A stretch of 64,000 nucleotides of DNA from the NCBI RefSeq assembly GCF_015845845.1, contig NZ_LDIG01000113.1, positions 1-64,000 of the forward strand, written 5' to 3'. This document shows positions 50,379 through 59,560 of this stretch, one piece after another (positions within the stretch are counted from its first letter, which is position 1; every line of letters starts with the position of its first letter). The notes under the pieces are model-generated. The model did no database searches. It was not told the DNA's origin and saw nothing but the letters and a program-made list of their open reading frames with translations. A program made the translations under genes and the position numbers. This DNA comes from Paenibacillus dendritiformis (GTDB taxonomy: Bacteria > Bacillota > Bacilli > Paenibacillales > Paenibacillaceae).

Positions 50379-52199
50379 CTATGGCAGCGACTCGAGATCA
50401 AGCAAAAAGACCGGTTCTCCGCCGAGCTCCTTGACGGCTTCTCTCGCTTCCTTCGGGATGTCGGTAATAATGCCGTCGACCCCGAGCGAATAGAAATGGG
50501 CTGCCCGTTCCGGGTCGTTAATCGTCCATACATAGAGCGGTTTGCCGATCAGCTTGGCGGAGGCAACCAGGCGGGCGGTGACGAACGCCTCCTCCACGAC
50601 GAAGAAGTCGGCGTCGAACCGGTTCAGCGGCGCGAAGGTGGCGTAAATAATGTAGCCGACCTTCAGCTCGGGAGCCTTTTCCTTCACCTCTTGAAGCAAA
50701 TCATATTCGAGGCTGGATACGACAACCTCATTCTCGGCCTGGTGCCGCCGGATCGTATCGATGAAGCTGGAGACATAATCCGGCGTCTCAAAGCCATGCG
50801 TCTTCAGTTCGAGGTTGAGGCGGATGCGGCCCTTCATCGCATCCAGCACTTCATCCAGCGAAGGAATGCGTCCGGCATAACCGTTTTGGAAAAGCGGAAT
50901 GTCCTGCAGCTCGGCCAGGGTCAGATCATAGACGTTGACATTGCGCCGCGCGAGGCGTCTCAGATTATGGTCGTGAATAACGGCCAGCTTCCGATCCTTC
51001 GTCTGCAAAATATCGAGCTCAATGTAATCGGCCCCGGCCTCGACCGCCCCTTCGAACGCGTCCAGCGTATTCTCGACTCCTGTATTTACATTCCCGCGGT
51101 GGGCGATAATGACGAACTCATCCTTCGCCTCGCCCCAGTCAGTCAGCAGCGCCGTGACGCCCCAGCCGACCGCAATGAGCATCAGCAGGCCGAACAGGGC
51201 CAGCTTCGGGCGATGCTGCGAAGCGAAGAGGCGTCTCTCCGCCCGGGTGTGGCCTTCGGTGATATCCAGCTCCCCCGAATGCAGGGAGATGTGCTTCTTG
51301 CCGGCATAGCGCACATAGAGCCGGGTGACGACCGTGATGAACAAAGGCGTCATGACGAGGGTCATCACATAGATGCCGAAGCTGATGACGGCCCCGGCCG
51401 TGACGATGGCCGTCTCGGGCAGACTTTCCGGAAGGATGGCAATCGCTCCGGCGATGAGGGCGATGAAGACGGCGACGATCAGCGCGAACACGAGCACCCA
51501 TTCGCCGACGGCCCGGAGAATCGACCATTTGCTCTTCCAGAACAGGCGGGCGCTCTTGGCGAAGGCGCGCCAGAACCGGTTCGACTCCTCCAACACAAGA
51601 ATGGGCAGCGCATAGATGCAGAGCAGATTCAGAATGGCGACGAACGTGAAAAACAGGACAAACGCCGCCGTTCCGGTACCGGTCTTCATCAGCTCGCCCG
51701 TAATGAAGTTCGGAATCGTGACATTCGGCAGCAGCGAGGAGCCGAAGCCCGTATTCAGCAGCGGGAACAGCAGCAGCAGGTACATCGCCAAGCCAAAGAT
51801 CCCGATGCGCCACAGGCCGGGCAGACGGGATAAGGCCTTGAGCACGACGACGCGCAGCCGGACTGTTTTTCCTTGCATCCCATAATAAGCGATATAAATA
51901 AGAACGGCGAATTCGGTATAAATCAGCATCATTGCCACCGGAGCGAGCAGGATGAGACTAAGCAATCCGTACCGGCTCAGGACAAAGCGCAGCAGATCGT
52001 GATTGGCGGCGGCTCCGAAGCCGCCGATCTCCAATATTTTGTTGAATACGATCGACAGGAACGGGATAAATAATCCGATTGTCATGAGCTTGTAGAACAG
52101 CTCAAAAAGAAGAAAGGGCCGGTAGGCGTATTTCCAGACCTGCAGCACCCCGCGAATCATTTGAAACGGACGCCGCGTCCGTAGGTTCATGGAGTTCAT
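50379..52199 (-). CDS. Membrane-anchored glycerophosphodiester phosphodiesterase
   Basis: A 606-aa protein with two parts. Residues 1-335 hold about eight membrane helices (LLFELFYKLMTIGLFIPFLS, YGLLSLILLAPVAMMLIYTE, VLVFALIVAVFIALIAGAIA and others), the GDPD membrane-domain region. Residues 355-606 form the phosphodiesterase domain: IIAHRGNVNTGVENTLDAFE gives the first catalytic His and Glu, YIELDILQTKDRKLAVIHDH gives the second metal Asp/Glu and the catalytic His, and VDGIITDIP ends the TIM barrel. It releases glycerol phosphate from lysolipids or teichoic-acid-related compounds at the cell surface. The start is uncertain; ATG at 52199 is chosen. Confidence 0.88.
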   Translation of the reverse strand: MNSMNLRTRRPFQMIRGVLQVWKYAYRPFLLFELFYKLMTIGLFIPFLSIVFNKILEIGGFGAAANHDLLRFVLSRYGLLSLILLAPVAMMLIYTEFAVLIYIAYYGMQGKTVRLRVVVLKALSRLPGLWRIGIFGLAMYLLLLFPLLNTGFGSSLLPNVTIPNFITGELMKTGTGTAAFVLFFTFVAILNLLCIYALPILVLEESNRFWRAFAKSARLFWKSKWSILRAVGEWVLVFALIVAVFIALIAGAIAILPESLPETAIVTAGAVISFGIYVMTLVMTPLFITVVTRLYVRYAGKKHISLHSGELDITEGHTRAERRLFASQHRPKLALFGLLMLIAVGWGVTALLTDWGEAKDEFVIIAHRGNVNTGVENTLDAFEGAVEAGADYIELDILQTKDRKLAVIHDHNLRRLARRNVNVYDLTLAELQDIPLFQNGYAGRIPSLDEVLDAMKGRIRLNLELKTHGFETPDYVSSFIDTIRRHQAENEVVVSSLEYDLLQEVKEKAPELKVGYIIYATFAPLNRFDADFFVVEEAFVTARLVASAKLIGKPLYVWTINDPERAAHFYSLGVDGIITDIPKEAREAVKELGGEPVFLLDLESLP

Positions 52200-52394
52200 G
52201 ATGAATACGTTTCCTTTAGATGAGAATGTACCACAATTCGACGCTGCCTGAGGCGCATCATCCTTCATGCGTTATAACCTATTATAGGAAAATAGCGCCC
52301 GTAAGCCAAATGAAGCGGAAAAATGAAAAATGGGTGAGTTGAATCCGAACGAATGGATGGAAGCCTTGGTCGCAGGAGCTTAACCGGAATGCAG

Positions 52395-52440
52395 CAAAAA
52401 AGCTACCCTGCGGCAGATGGATTCTGCAGCAAGATAGCTC
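52395..52440 (-). terminator. Terminator of gdhA
   Basis: On the minus strand AGCTATCTTGCTGCAGA pairs with TCTGCCGCAGGGTAGCT (several G-T wobbles) and is followed by TTTTTT. It is close to the gdhA stop. Confidence 0.8.
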
Positions 52441-52462
52441 TTTCGTGCGCTGATTCGATCGA

Positions 52463-53728
52463 TTACACCCAGCCGCGAGCGCGCATAGCTTCAGTAACGC
52501 GTTGAAGCGAGATCATGTATGCGGCCGTACGCAGGTCCGTATTGTACTCATTGGCCATGTCGCGCACCGCTTCGTACGACTTGACCATATTTGTCTGCAG
52601 CTTGTCGAGGACTTCCTCTTCGCTCCAGTAGTAGTTCATCAAGTTCTGTACCCATTCGAAGTAGGATACGGTTACGCCGCCGGCATTCGCCAAAATATCA
52701 GGGATGACGATGCAGCCTTTTTGATTCAGGATAGTGTCCGCCTCCGGCGTTGTCGGGCCGTTCGCCGCTTCTGCCACGATGCGGGCTTTGATGCGAGGGG
52801 CATTTTCCTTCGTGATGACATTTTCCAATGCTGCCGGAATGAGGATATCGACGTCCAGCTCAAGCAGCTTTTCGTTCGAAATGTGGAAATCGTGGCCATA
52901 TTCCAAAATCGTCGCCTCGTCCTTTAACTGCTCGACGCGGTCGAGATCGAGCCCGTTCGGATCGTAGATTCCGCCGCGGGAGTCGCTTACGGCTACGATG
53001 GTCGCGCCGAGATCGGTCAGCAGGCGAGCCGCGATGCGTCCGGCGTTGCCGAAGCCTTGAATGGCTACCGTCGCCTTCTCCATCGGCCGGCCGATGTCCT
53101 GAAGCGCCGATTGAATGGTATATACGCAGCCTTGGGCCGTCGCTGCATTCCGTCCTTGGGATCCCCCGATAATAATCGGTTTTCCTGTAATGACGCCCGG
53201 CGTATAATGTCCGCGCAGCTTGCTGTAGGTATCCATCATCCAGCCCATAATCTGCGGTGTCGTGTATACGTCTGGAGCAGGAATATCCCGTTCAGGTCCT
53301 ACAATATCCGAGATGGCTTCCATGAAAGCGCGGCTGACCCGTTCAATTTCCCCTTTGCTCATTTGGCGAGGGTCGCAAATGACGCCGCCCTTGCCCCCGC
53401 CGTAAGGCAGGCCAACGACGCCGCATTTGAATGTCATCCACATCGATAATGCTTTGACCTCGTCCAGTGTCACGTCCGGATGGAATCGGATGCCGCCTTT
53501 TGTTGGCCCGATAGCATCGTTGTGCTGGGAACGATACCCGTCAAAAATCCGTACCGTACCGTCGTCCATCCGTACAGGGAAGCTCACCGATAATACCCGT
53601 TTTGGTTTCTTCAATAGTTCAGTAACATGCTCGGGTAACTGTAATTTTGCCGCAGCCGCATCGATTTGCTTTTGTACGATTTCGTACGGGTTTAGCACTT
53701 CTGCTTGTTCACGTTGTAACATTTCCAA
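52463..53728 (-). CDS. gdhA: NAD-dependent glutamate dehydrogenase
   Basis: Converts glutamate and 2-oxoglutarate reversibly; 421 aa. Substrate-site motifs are complete: YRSQHNDAIGPTKGGIRFH, MTFKCGVVGLPYGGGKGGVI with the catalytic lysine, and APDVYTTPQIMGWMMDTYSK. The nucleotide-binding part reads VAIQGFGNAGRIAARLLTDL, and the C-terminus MISLQRVTEAMRARGWV is normal. The protein resembles B. subtilis RocG/GudB. The start is MEMLQ: TTG at 53728 or ATG at 53722; neither has a perfect ribosome binding site. The adjacent odhAB suggests a link between carbon and nitrogen at the 2-oxoglutarate node, but the genes are 19 kb apart. Confidence 0.95.
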   Translation of the reverse strand: MEMLQREQAEVLNPYEIVQKQIDAAAAKLQLPEHVTELLKKPKRVLSVSFPVRMDDGTVRIFDGYRSQHNDAIGPTKGGIRFHPDVTLDEVKALSMWMTFKCGVVGLPYGGGKGGVICDPRQMSKGEIERVSRAFMEAISDIVGPERDIPAPDVYTTPQIMGWMMDTYSKLRGHYTPGVITGKPIIIGGSQGRNAATAQGCVYTIQSALQDIGRPMEKATVAIQGFGNAGRIAARLLTDLGATIVAVSDSRGGIYDPNGLDLDRVEQLKDEATILEYGHDFHISNEKLLELDVDILIPAALENVITKENAPRIKARIVAEAANGPTTPEADTILNQKGCIVIPDILANAGGVTVSYFEWVQNLMNYYWSEEEVLDKLQTNMVKSYEAVRDMANEYNTDLRTAAYMISLQRVTEAMRARGWV

Positions 53729-54516
53729 GGCTCATCACCCATCCTTTCAAGCATTATAGGAACACTTTTCAAACATTATACTGAGAATGTGCGGATTTTG
53801 AAATAGCAAACATTGTGAAATTCATAAAATAGTTAAAGATTATATGACGTTTAGTGTAAATTTTCATGACATTAATTTATTCTTTTATGGCTATAAAACC
53901 TTTTAATAGAAAATATTTGTCAATTATACGCACTTTTTTCGTCTACGTGATGTGGACATTCGGGCAATGGAAGAAGTAAGGAAGGGAAAGCTGACGTGGC
54001 ATAATCCTAATGACAGCACGCCTTCTCGTTTTTTGAACTTTGTTTTTCTCTGGTGGACGTTCGTGTTTTTTTGAAAATGGACGAGGGACCTCGCTTCACC
54101 CGGCGAACCGGCATAACGGAGTGCGGAGTGCTGTTCTTCTATCCTAAAATGTGCCCTATTATAATGGAAATGATTTTTTTATTGTGGTGATTATTTTTTG
54201 TTATTCCGGGTCCGAATTATTCATTCTTTCCTTCTATAGGTGTTGAATTCGCATTCTCCCCCCTAGTGTAAGCTTGTCACATGAATGCACCTCAAGAACT
54301 CCATTGCTTTACTCTGACGCAGTAATTAGGCTTGAAAATATAGTATGCAGAATGCGCCGGATTCGATGCCATCCATGCTGTTGAGAGGAAGCAGGAAGGA
54401 TACGGCTTATATACATATCGAGGAAATGTCCCGAACGAATGAGCACAGCAGAATGGCGCTCGTCCTCGCCCTCTTCCGCATGGAAGGCCGCTCCCGCATG
54501 CCGTTCGGAGGCACCG
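53729..54516. other. AT-rich intergenic region without a clear gene
   Basis: The region is AT-rich, notably 53800-54250, unlike its neighbours. It has no credible reading frame and several T-runs (for example near 54170). It may hold regulatory sequence for gdhA or relics of transferred DNA. I see no attachment site or repeat. Confidence 0.35.
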
Positions 54517-54669
54517 ATTTTTCCCGAATTCGTACATTTCGTGGATCCTTTTGTATGGACAGACGGGGAGGTAGGGTATATGATGATTGCCAAGGACGGA
54601 ACGGGCGGGTTCCATCATGCGCATCATCGGTGGAACATGGTCATTCCAATCGATGGAGGGATTCGATGA
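54517..54669 (+). pseudogene. Unidentified gene remnant before the SGNH hydrolase gene
   Basis: The frame ending at 54669 reads PEFVHFVDPFVWTDGEVGYM and MIAKDGTGGFHHAHHRWNMV, ending PIDGGIR. The opening recalls the DPFVW strand of GH43-type sugar enzymes, but it is too short to assign. The remnant overlaps the start of the next gene by four bases and supplies its ribosome binding site, GGAGGG. Confidence 0.35.
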
Positions 54670-55319
54670 GTAGCTCAGTACCGAAGCGAACGATTCAAGA
54701 TGGAGATGTGGTTCTTTTTCAAGGCGACAGCATCACGGATGCGGGCCGTCAGCGGGAATTGTCCTCCCATCTGGGCACAGGTTATGCCTTCATGGCGGCC
54801 GGTCTGTTCCAGAGCATGTACCCGCAGCTCGATGTCTCTTTCCTGAACCGGGGAATCAGCGGGGATCGGGTCCGCGATCTGCAGGCGCGATGGGAGGAAG
54901 ACTGCCTGAAGCTGAAGCCGACATGGGTCAGCATTTACATCGGAATTAACGATTGCTGGAGGCGCTATACCCGTCAGGAGGAGACGACGGCCGAGCAATT
55001 CGAGTCGGGGTATCGCGATATTATTGAACGAACCTTGAAGGAGTTGGAAGCGCAGCTCGTGCTCGTCGAGCCGTTCGTGCTGCCGGTGCCGGCCGATCGG
55101 ACGCAATGGCGGGAGGATCTGGATCCGAAAATTCATATCGTGCGCGGGCTTGCTCGGGAATACGGCGCTTACTATGTGCCGCTGGACGGTCTGTTCGCGC
55201 AGGCGGCCGCCCGCCGCGAATCGCAATTCTGGGCTCCGGACGGCGTTCATCCGACGCCCGCTGGCCACGCGCTGATCGCGAAGGCTTGGCTGGAAGCGGT
55301 AGGCGCTCCGGCAAAATAA
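54666..55319 (+). CDS. SGNH/GDSL-family hydrolase
   Basis: A 217-aa esterase/lipase-like hydrolase. All four SGNH blocks are present: VVLFQGDSITDAGRQREL (catalytic Ser), FLNRGISGDRVRDLQARWEE (Gly), SIYIGINDCWRRYTRQ (Asn) and APDGVHPTPAGHALIAKAW (Asp-x-x-His). There is no signal peptide, so it is probably cytoplasmic; many such enzymes remove acetyl groups from sugars. GGAGGG lies six bases before the ATG. A strong terminator follows. Confidence 0.92.
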   Translation: MSSSVPKRTIQDGDVVLFQGDSITDAGRQRELSSHLGTGYAFMAAGLFQSMYPQLDVSFLNRGISGDRVRDLQARWEEDCLKLKPTWVSIYIGINDCWRRYTRQEETTAEQFESGYRDIIERTLKELEAQLVLVEPFVLPVPADRTQWREDLDPKIHIVRGLAREYGAYYVPLDGLFAQAAARRESQFWAPDGVHPTPAGHALIAKAWLEAVGAPAK

Positions 55320-55345
55320 GACATAAATAAGAGTCTGTAAGCGCC

Positions 55346-55382
55346 ATCCTGTGTCGCCCTTTGCGTGACACAGGATTTTTTT
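55346..55382 (+). terminator. Terminator of the SGNH hydrolase gene
   Basis: ATCCTGTGTC pairs perfectly with GACACAGGAT around an 11-base loop, followed by seven T. Confidence 0.9.
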
Positions 55383-55595
55383 GTGCAAGGCCCACAGACG
55401 GCTCCCCATTGCTCCGTCTTGACGATGCCGGTCTCACGGGCGTACCGGATCAGTGATCCGCTGCAGCGGAGCTCCCAAGGAGCGAAGAACAGATACGATT
55501 GGGCTGTGGCAAATCACGGGTACGCTTGAATTCAGCCCTCTGATGTTGTTATGCTAAAGCCGAAAGGTTCACGAATATAGCGAGGAGGTTCGAAC

Positions 55596-56297
55596 GTGAC
55601 CCGCATTTTAATTGTGGATGACGATAAAGAAATTGCCGATTTAATCGAAATATATTTACGGAACGAAGGCTACCAATTGTGCAAGGCCCATGACGGGGTT
55701 GAGGCTTTGTCGGTGCTGGAGCGGGATCCGGTGGATCTGGTTATTTTGGATATCATGATGCCGAAGCTGGACGGGATGTCCGTCTGCCTGAAGATTCGGG
55801 AAAAGCAGGCGATACCGGTCCTTATGCTGAGCGCCAAGGCGGAGGACATGGACAAAATTATGGGGCTGATGACCGGCGCGGACGATTATATGGTGAAGCC
55901 GTTCAATCCGTTGGAGCTGGTGGCCCGCGTCAAATCGCTTCTTCGCCGCACTTATCAGTTGAACGCTCATATCCAGGCAGGCTCCGAGCCTGCCGGGGTC
56001 ATTCGCATCCAGGATCTTGAGATTAACAAGGCGACGCATTCCGTCCGGGTGAACGGGCAGCCCATCCATTTAACCTCGATGGAATTCGAGATCCTCTATG
56101 TAATGGCAAGCAATCCAGGAAGAGTATACAGCGCGGAAGAACTGTACGAACGGGTATGGCAGGAGAGCTTCAACGGCTCCCACAATACAGTAGCGGTGCA
56201 TATCAGCAAGCTGCGGGACAAGCTGGAGGCCCATGGCGAGAAATATATACAGACCGTATGGGGAGTAGGGTATAAGATTGAACAAGCATTGGGCTAA
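55596..56297 (+). CDS. OmpR/VanR-type response regulator
   Basis: A 233-aa DNA-binding response regulator. The receiver domain holds the acidic pair IVDDDKEIAD, the phosphoacceptor D52 in LDIMMPKLDG, the switch threonine position as LMLSAK and the lysine in DDYMVKPFNPLEL. The C-terminal winged helix is LTSMEFEILYVMASNPGRVY and NTVAVHISKLRDKLEAHGEK, then TVWGVGYKI. It resembles VanR-group regulators. It overlaps the kinase gene by 20 bases, so the pair is translated together. Confidence 0.95.
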   Translation: MTRILIVDDDKEIADLIEIYLRNEGYQLCKAHDGVEALSVLERDPVDLVILDIMMPKLDGMSVCLKIREKQAIPVLMLSAKAEDMDKIMGLMTGADDYMVKPFNPLELVARVKSLLRRTYQLNAHIQAGSEPAGVIRIQDLEINKATHSVRVNGQPIHLTSMEFEILYVMASNPGRVYSAEELYERVWQESFNGSHNTVAVHISKLRDKLEAHGEKYIQTVWGVGYKIEQALG

Positions 56298-57441
56298 AAG
56301 CATCCGTTGGAAGCTGCTCTTCAGGTTTGCGCTGACGCTGCTTCTTACCTTTATGAGCCTTGTATTGCTCATGTTCGCCGCCGGCGTGATACGGGAACTG
56401 AAGGAGCCTGTCACATACCGCATCATCAATTTCTTGGCGTTTGAGGTGGGCGTCGTGCCGACGATGGTGATTGCGGGCATCATCCTCTTTATCCTCTTTT
56501 ATGTGCTGCTGAATCGCCAGCTGATCGGCAGTCTCGAGCGGATTACAGAGACGGTGCAGCATATTGCGGATGGGGATTTCGATCAGAGGTGCAATATTAC
56601 GACCGATGACGAGATTGGGCGTCTGGCCAAGAACATTGATATCATGGTCTACCAATTGAAGACCTCTATTGAGGAAGAACGGCTGGCGGAACGGACGAAG
56701 AACGAGCTGATTACGAGCGTATCCCATGATTTGCGGACGCCGCTTACTTCGATTCTCGGTTATTTGGGGCTGGTCGAGCAGGACCGTTACCGCGATGAAG
56801 TGGAGCTTCGGCAATATATTCATATTGCCTATGAGAAGGCCGAGAGGCTGAATGTCATGATTAACGATCTGTTCGAATATACGCGGATGAACGGCGGAAT
56901 GACTTTACGGACCAAGCCGATGAACGTGTCTGAGATGGCTGGCCAGTTGTGCGTTCACTACCGCTACCCGATGGAGCAGGCCGGACTGACCCTTCAAATG
57001 AGCAGCAATACGGACAAATGCTGGGTTAACGCCGATCCCGACAAGCTGGTGCGCGTGTTCGACAATCTGTTGTCCAATGCGATGCACTATGCATACAGCG
57101 GCAGCGTCGTGGAGCTTCATCTTCGCCAAGATGAAGACAAGGTGGAGATTATCGTCAAAAATGCGGGTGACCCTATCCCGAGCCAAGATTTGCCGCATAT
57201 CTTCGAGCGCTTCTATCGGGTCGAAAAATCACGATCCGAGAAAACCGGCGGCTCCGGACTCGGCCTTGCGATCGCCAAGACGATTATCGAGCTTCATGGC
57301 GGAACTATCCGTGCCGAAAGCTCGCCTCAGGCAACGCTGTTCATTATCGAGCTTCCGCGAATCGCTCCGCCTGCTCCTGCTTATAAGAGTCAAGCAGACG
57401 GCGTGTCTGGGCAAAGAGCCTCAACCAATGTGCCCGAATAA
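56278..57441 (+). CDS. VanS-type sensor histidine kinase
   Basis: A 387-aa membrane histidine kinase. Helices lie at about 12-36 and 58-79 with a short extracellular loop, followed by HAMP (RITETVQHIADGDFDQRCNI), the H-box with H150 in VSHDLRTPLTSILGYL, and the ATP site: N-box FDNLLSNAMHYAYSG, F/G-boxes RFYRVEKSRSEKTGGSGLGL and ELHGGTIRAESS. The start is a TTG at 56278 inside the regulator gene. The architecture recalls VanS-like sensors for cell-wall signals. No vanHAX genes are in the window; a DD-carboxypeptidase gene lies 2 kb downstream. The signal is not known. Confidence 0.93.
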   Translation: MNKHWAKSIRWKLLFRFALTLLLTFMSLVLLMFAAGVIRELKEPVTYRIINFLAFEVGVVPTMVIAGIILFILFYVLLNRQLIGSLERITETVQHIADGDFDQRCNITTDDEIGRLAKNIDIMVYQLKTSIEEERLAERTKNELITSVSHDLRTPLTSILGYLGLVEQDRYRDEVELRQYIHIAYEKAERLNVMINDLFEYTRMNGGMTLRTKPMNVSEMAGQLCVHYRYPMEQAGLTLQMSSNTDKCWVNADPDKLVRVFDNLLSNAMHYAYSGSVVELHLRQDEDKVEIIVKNAGDPIPSQDLPHIFERFYRVEKSRSEKTGGSGLGLAIAKTIIELHGGTIRAESSPQATLFIIELPRIAPPAPAYKSQADGVSGQRASTNVPE

Positions 57442-57464
57442 TATGGTCTAAATACGGTGGTCAG

Positions 57465-57491
57465 AGCAGTGCCGGGGGCGCTGCTTTTTTT
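57465..57491 (+). terminator. Terminator of the two-component operon
   Basis: AGCAGTGCC pairs with GGCGCTGCT (one wobble) and seven T follow. Confidence 0.85.
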
Positions 57492-57550
57492 CTTGGCGGC
57501 GTTGGTTCGTGGGGTAGGAGGTGAGGGCTTGCTATCCTTCATTACCTCTA

Positions 57551-57650
57551 CGGTTCTTGGATCTAATCGGTGTAGCCGTTTCTTTTGATGGTCTGTCAGC
57601 GCTTCTTTTGATCGTCTGTCTGCGTTTCGTTTGATCGGTATCCCCGTCCC
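57551..57650 (+). repeat. Degenerate 23-bp tandem repeat
   Basis: Three to four imperfect units, for example CGTTTCTTTTGATGGTCTGT, CGCTTCTTTTGATCGTCTGT and GCGTTTCGTTTGATCGGTAT, follow each other at about 23-base intervals. The rest of 57492-58004 is AT-rich and shows no gene. Confidence 0.5.
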
Positions 57651-58004
57651 TCAGAAAAAAGCGATTAGGAAAAGGAACATTCACCCAGGAAAAGCAAAAT
57701 GATGGTGTCAACTAGTATGTATCCGTGGCAAACATAGAATAAAGGAAGCCATATAATTATGATGCCGAAAGATAAATAGAAACAGGCTATAGCCGGATCT
57801 GAACAGAATAGTACCTCATTAAGAAGAAATGAGCAGCCCGCAGCATGTCAAAATCGCAGAACGAAATAGACGACACTACATCCCATAAATTATTTCCCAT
57901 ATTAAATATCGATGTAAAATCAGTTATGACTCTTATAGGTCAAAAACTTTTATGATTTAATGGATGCACGAGCTGAGGCAAACTCCGTTTCGCTGCGAAT
58001 TGAT

Positions 58005-58925
58005 TCACGCAGCTCTCATATATCGGGAGCGGCCTCGCAATGCGCCTGCCCGTTTCAAATAACGTTCCCTCGCCCCGTTCCTGGCAAAGCATATCTCAGC
58101 CAAAGTCCCCCATCCGGTTGCGTGGCGGGAGGCTGCATTTTCCCGGTAACAAAATTCATCTAAATAAAGCTGCAGGTACTTGCCGCTTATCCCGCGGAAC
58201 GTATCGCAAAGCCAACGTTTTGCTCGCCGGAACACGGTATATAGGGGGCTATTGCGCTTGACCCGAAATCGTTGGCGGGTAATAGAGATGGCAGCGGTCA
58301 GTGCAGATACGTGTTGTTCAATAAAGTCATCGCATCCCGAAGGAAGCAGCAGCTTGCCGGACATGTGCTGCCGGTTGACCAGTTTCATTTTATACTCCTG
58401 CTCCTGACCGTCTGGAGCCAGCGAGGCGGCCACGATAAGCGGATGTTCCTGTGCTGTCAGCTCGAAACAGGAATATTGGCGACTGCTGCCGTAATAGGCG
58501 ATAAAGCCATGAACGTGATGCTCAAGCTGCTCTTGCTCGTCAGCGCAGCTAATCGCAGTACGAATCTTATGGAGCATCGCCCATGCCGTCTTGTAGGTAA
58601 CCTCAATAATAGAGCTCAGCCTGACCGCATTAATTCCTTCATCCCGACGAGCTACAAACCATATCGCAACTATCCATTTCCGCAGGGAGGTTCTGCTGCC
58701 TTCCAGGATTGTCCCTGCAGTCAGGGATGTCTGGTGCTGGCAAGCGCTGCATTCGTACAAAGGAAGGCGCCGCGTCCGGATGACATAGGCACGCGTATGC
58801 CGGCAGTTCGGGCAGCGGTAGCCGTGAGGCCATTTCAGCGCAAACAGGGCAGGTATACATGAATCATCTGTAGGGAACCGCTCCATCAACTCCTCCAACG
58901 TACCAACGTTTGTCCAGCCTTTCAC
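58005..58925 (-). CDS. IS1595/ISXO2-type transposase-derived protein
   Basis: A 306-aa protein related to IS1595 transposases. An N-terminal zinc ribbon uses C38, C41, C59 and C62 (RCPNCRHTRAYV, YECSACQHQTSL). A helix-turn-helix-like part follows (INAVRLSSIIEVTYKTAWAM), and the C-terminus WLCDTFRGISGKYLQLYLDE with FCYRENA is typical. However, the usual VEVDETYxGG catalytic Asp motif is replaced by HHVHGFIAYYGSSRQ, and no clear third acidic residue is seen. No terminal inverted repeats were recognised. The GTG start has AGGAGGG eight bases before it. It may be an inactive or domesticated transposase rather than a mobile element. Confidence 0.75.
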   Translation of the reverse strand: MKGWTNVGTLEELMERFPTDDSCIPALFALKWPHGYRCPNCRHTRAYVIRTRRLPLYECSACQHQTSLTAGTILEGSRTSLRKWIVAIWFVARRDEGINAVRLSSIIEVTYKTAWAMLHKIRTAISCADEQEQLEHHVHGFIAYYGSSRQYSCFELTAQEHPLIVAASLAPDGQEQEYKMKLVNRQHMSGKLLLPSGCDDFIEQHVSALTAAISITRQRFRVKRNSPLYTVFRRAKRWLCDTFRGISGKYLQLYLDEFCYRENAASRHATGWGTLAEICFARNGARERYLKRAGALRGRSRYMRAA

Positions 58926-58954
58926 CCGAGACCCTCCTAAATTTCAGATTAAAA

Positions 58955-58968
58955 CAAACATATGTTCT
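58955..58968 (-). promoter_or_regulatory. LexA/DinR-like box
   Basis: CAAACATATGTTCT matches the Bacillus SOS-box pattern CGAAC-N4-GTTCG at nine of ten defined positions counted loosely (GAAC reads AAAC). Its core AACATATGTT is a perfect palindrome. It lies about 30 bases before the transposase-derived gene. Confidence 0.45.
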
Positions 58969-59084
58969 TATTTATAAGATACCGAACATTAGTTTCCATG
59001 TCAAGGGAATTCTTGGTATTAAGGAATAAAACTACACCGAGCATCGATATATGAAAACCATTGTTTTGAACCCTGATTGCTTGA

Positions 59085-59370
59085 GTAGTTGGGATATGCA
59101 TCATAAGACTAAATGCACCCTGAATGATTGGGAGCCTCGGCATAAGGAGCAGCAACTGCGTCCCTGAGCAGCTGGGATATTCACTATAAGGAGCCGCAAC
59201 CTGCCTCCTTGAGCGGGTGGGATATTCACTATAAGAAGGTGCAAACACACTCCTGAACTACTGGGAGAATTACCACCAAGTGTGGCGAGAGTATCCTGAG
59301 TGGGTGGGAGACTCGCAGTATAGGGGCAGAGGCATTTTGGGCAGCCGGAGATTGAGACCAAGACTACATG
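59085..59370 (+). repeat. Degenerate 44-bp tandem repeat, about seven units
   Basis: Units begin with TGGGA at about 59090, 59129, 59173, 59218, 59262, 59305 and 59345. Units 3 and 4 share GTGGGATATTCACTATAAG-type text and are best conserved. Read on the minus strand the array gives a 15-residue amino-acid period (APYSEYPSCSG-like), but stops break any long frame. It occupies most of the gap between the transposase-derived gene and dacF; the rest of 58969-59560 has no gene. Confidence 0.75.
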
Positions 59371-59509
59371 CGATGGAATGTGATTCTGAGCCAGTAGGCG
59401 AGAGAAATGTGCTGTCTCCAGAGGGGGCCGATGGGAGGGCTTCATGTTTTCTTCATACTTTCTTATGTTTTGTTCATTATTGCTTACAACTATGTTAAGC
59501 GAGGTTCTA

Positions 59510-59528
59510 TAGAATGAGGATCATTCTA
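59510..59528. promoter_or_regulatory. Inverted repeat before the DD-carboxypeptidase gene
   Basis: TAGAATGA-GGA-TCATTCTA is a perfect 8-base inverted repeat 33 bases before the start codon. It could be an operator or an RNA hairpin that affects translation. No regulator is identified. Confidence 0.4.
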
Positions 59529-59560
59529 AGAACGATAATGACGAAAAGGTGAGATAAATC

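Noticed and set aside
55596-57441. Vancomycin resistance operon
   Set aside because: The regulator and kinase are VanRS-like, but no vanH, vanA or vanX follows, so only a two-component system is claimed.
59085-59370. CRISPR array
   Set aside because: Units are degenerate over their whole length, without fixed repeats and unique spacers, and no cas gene is present.
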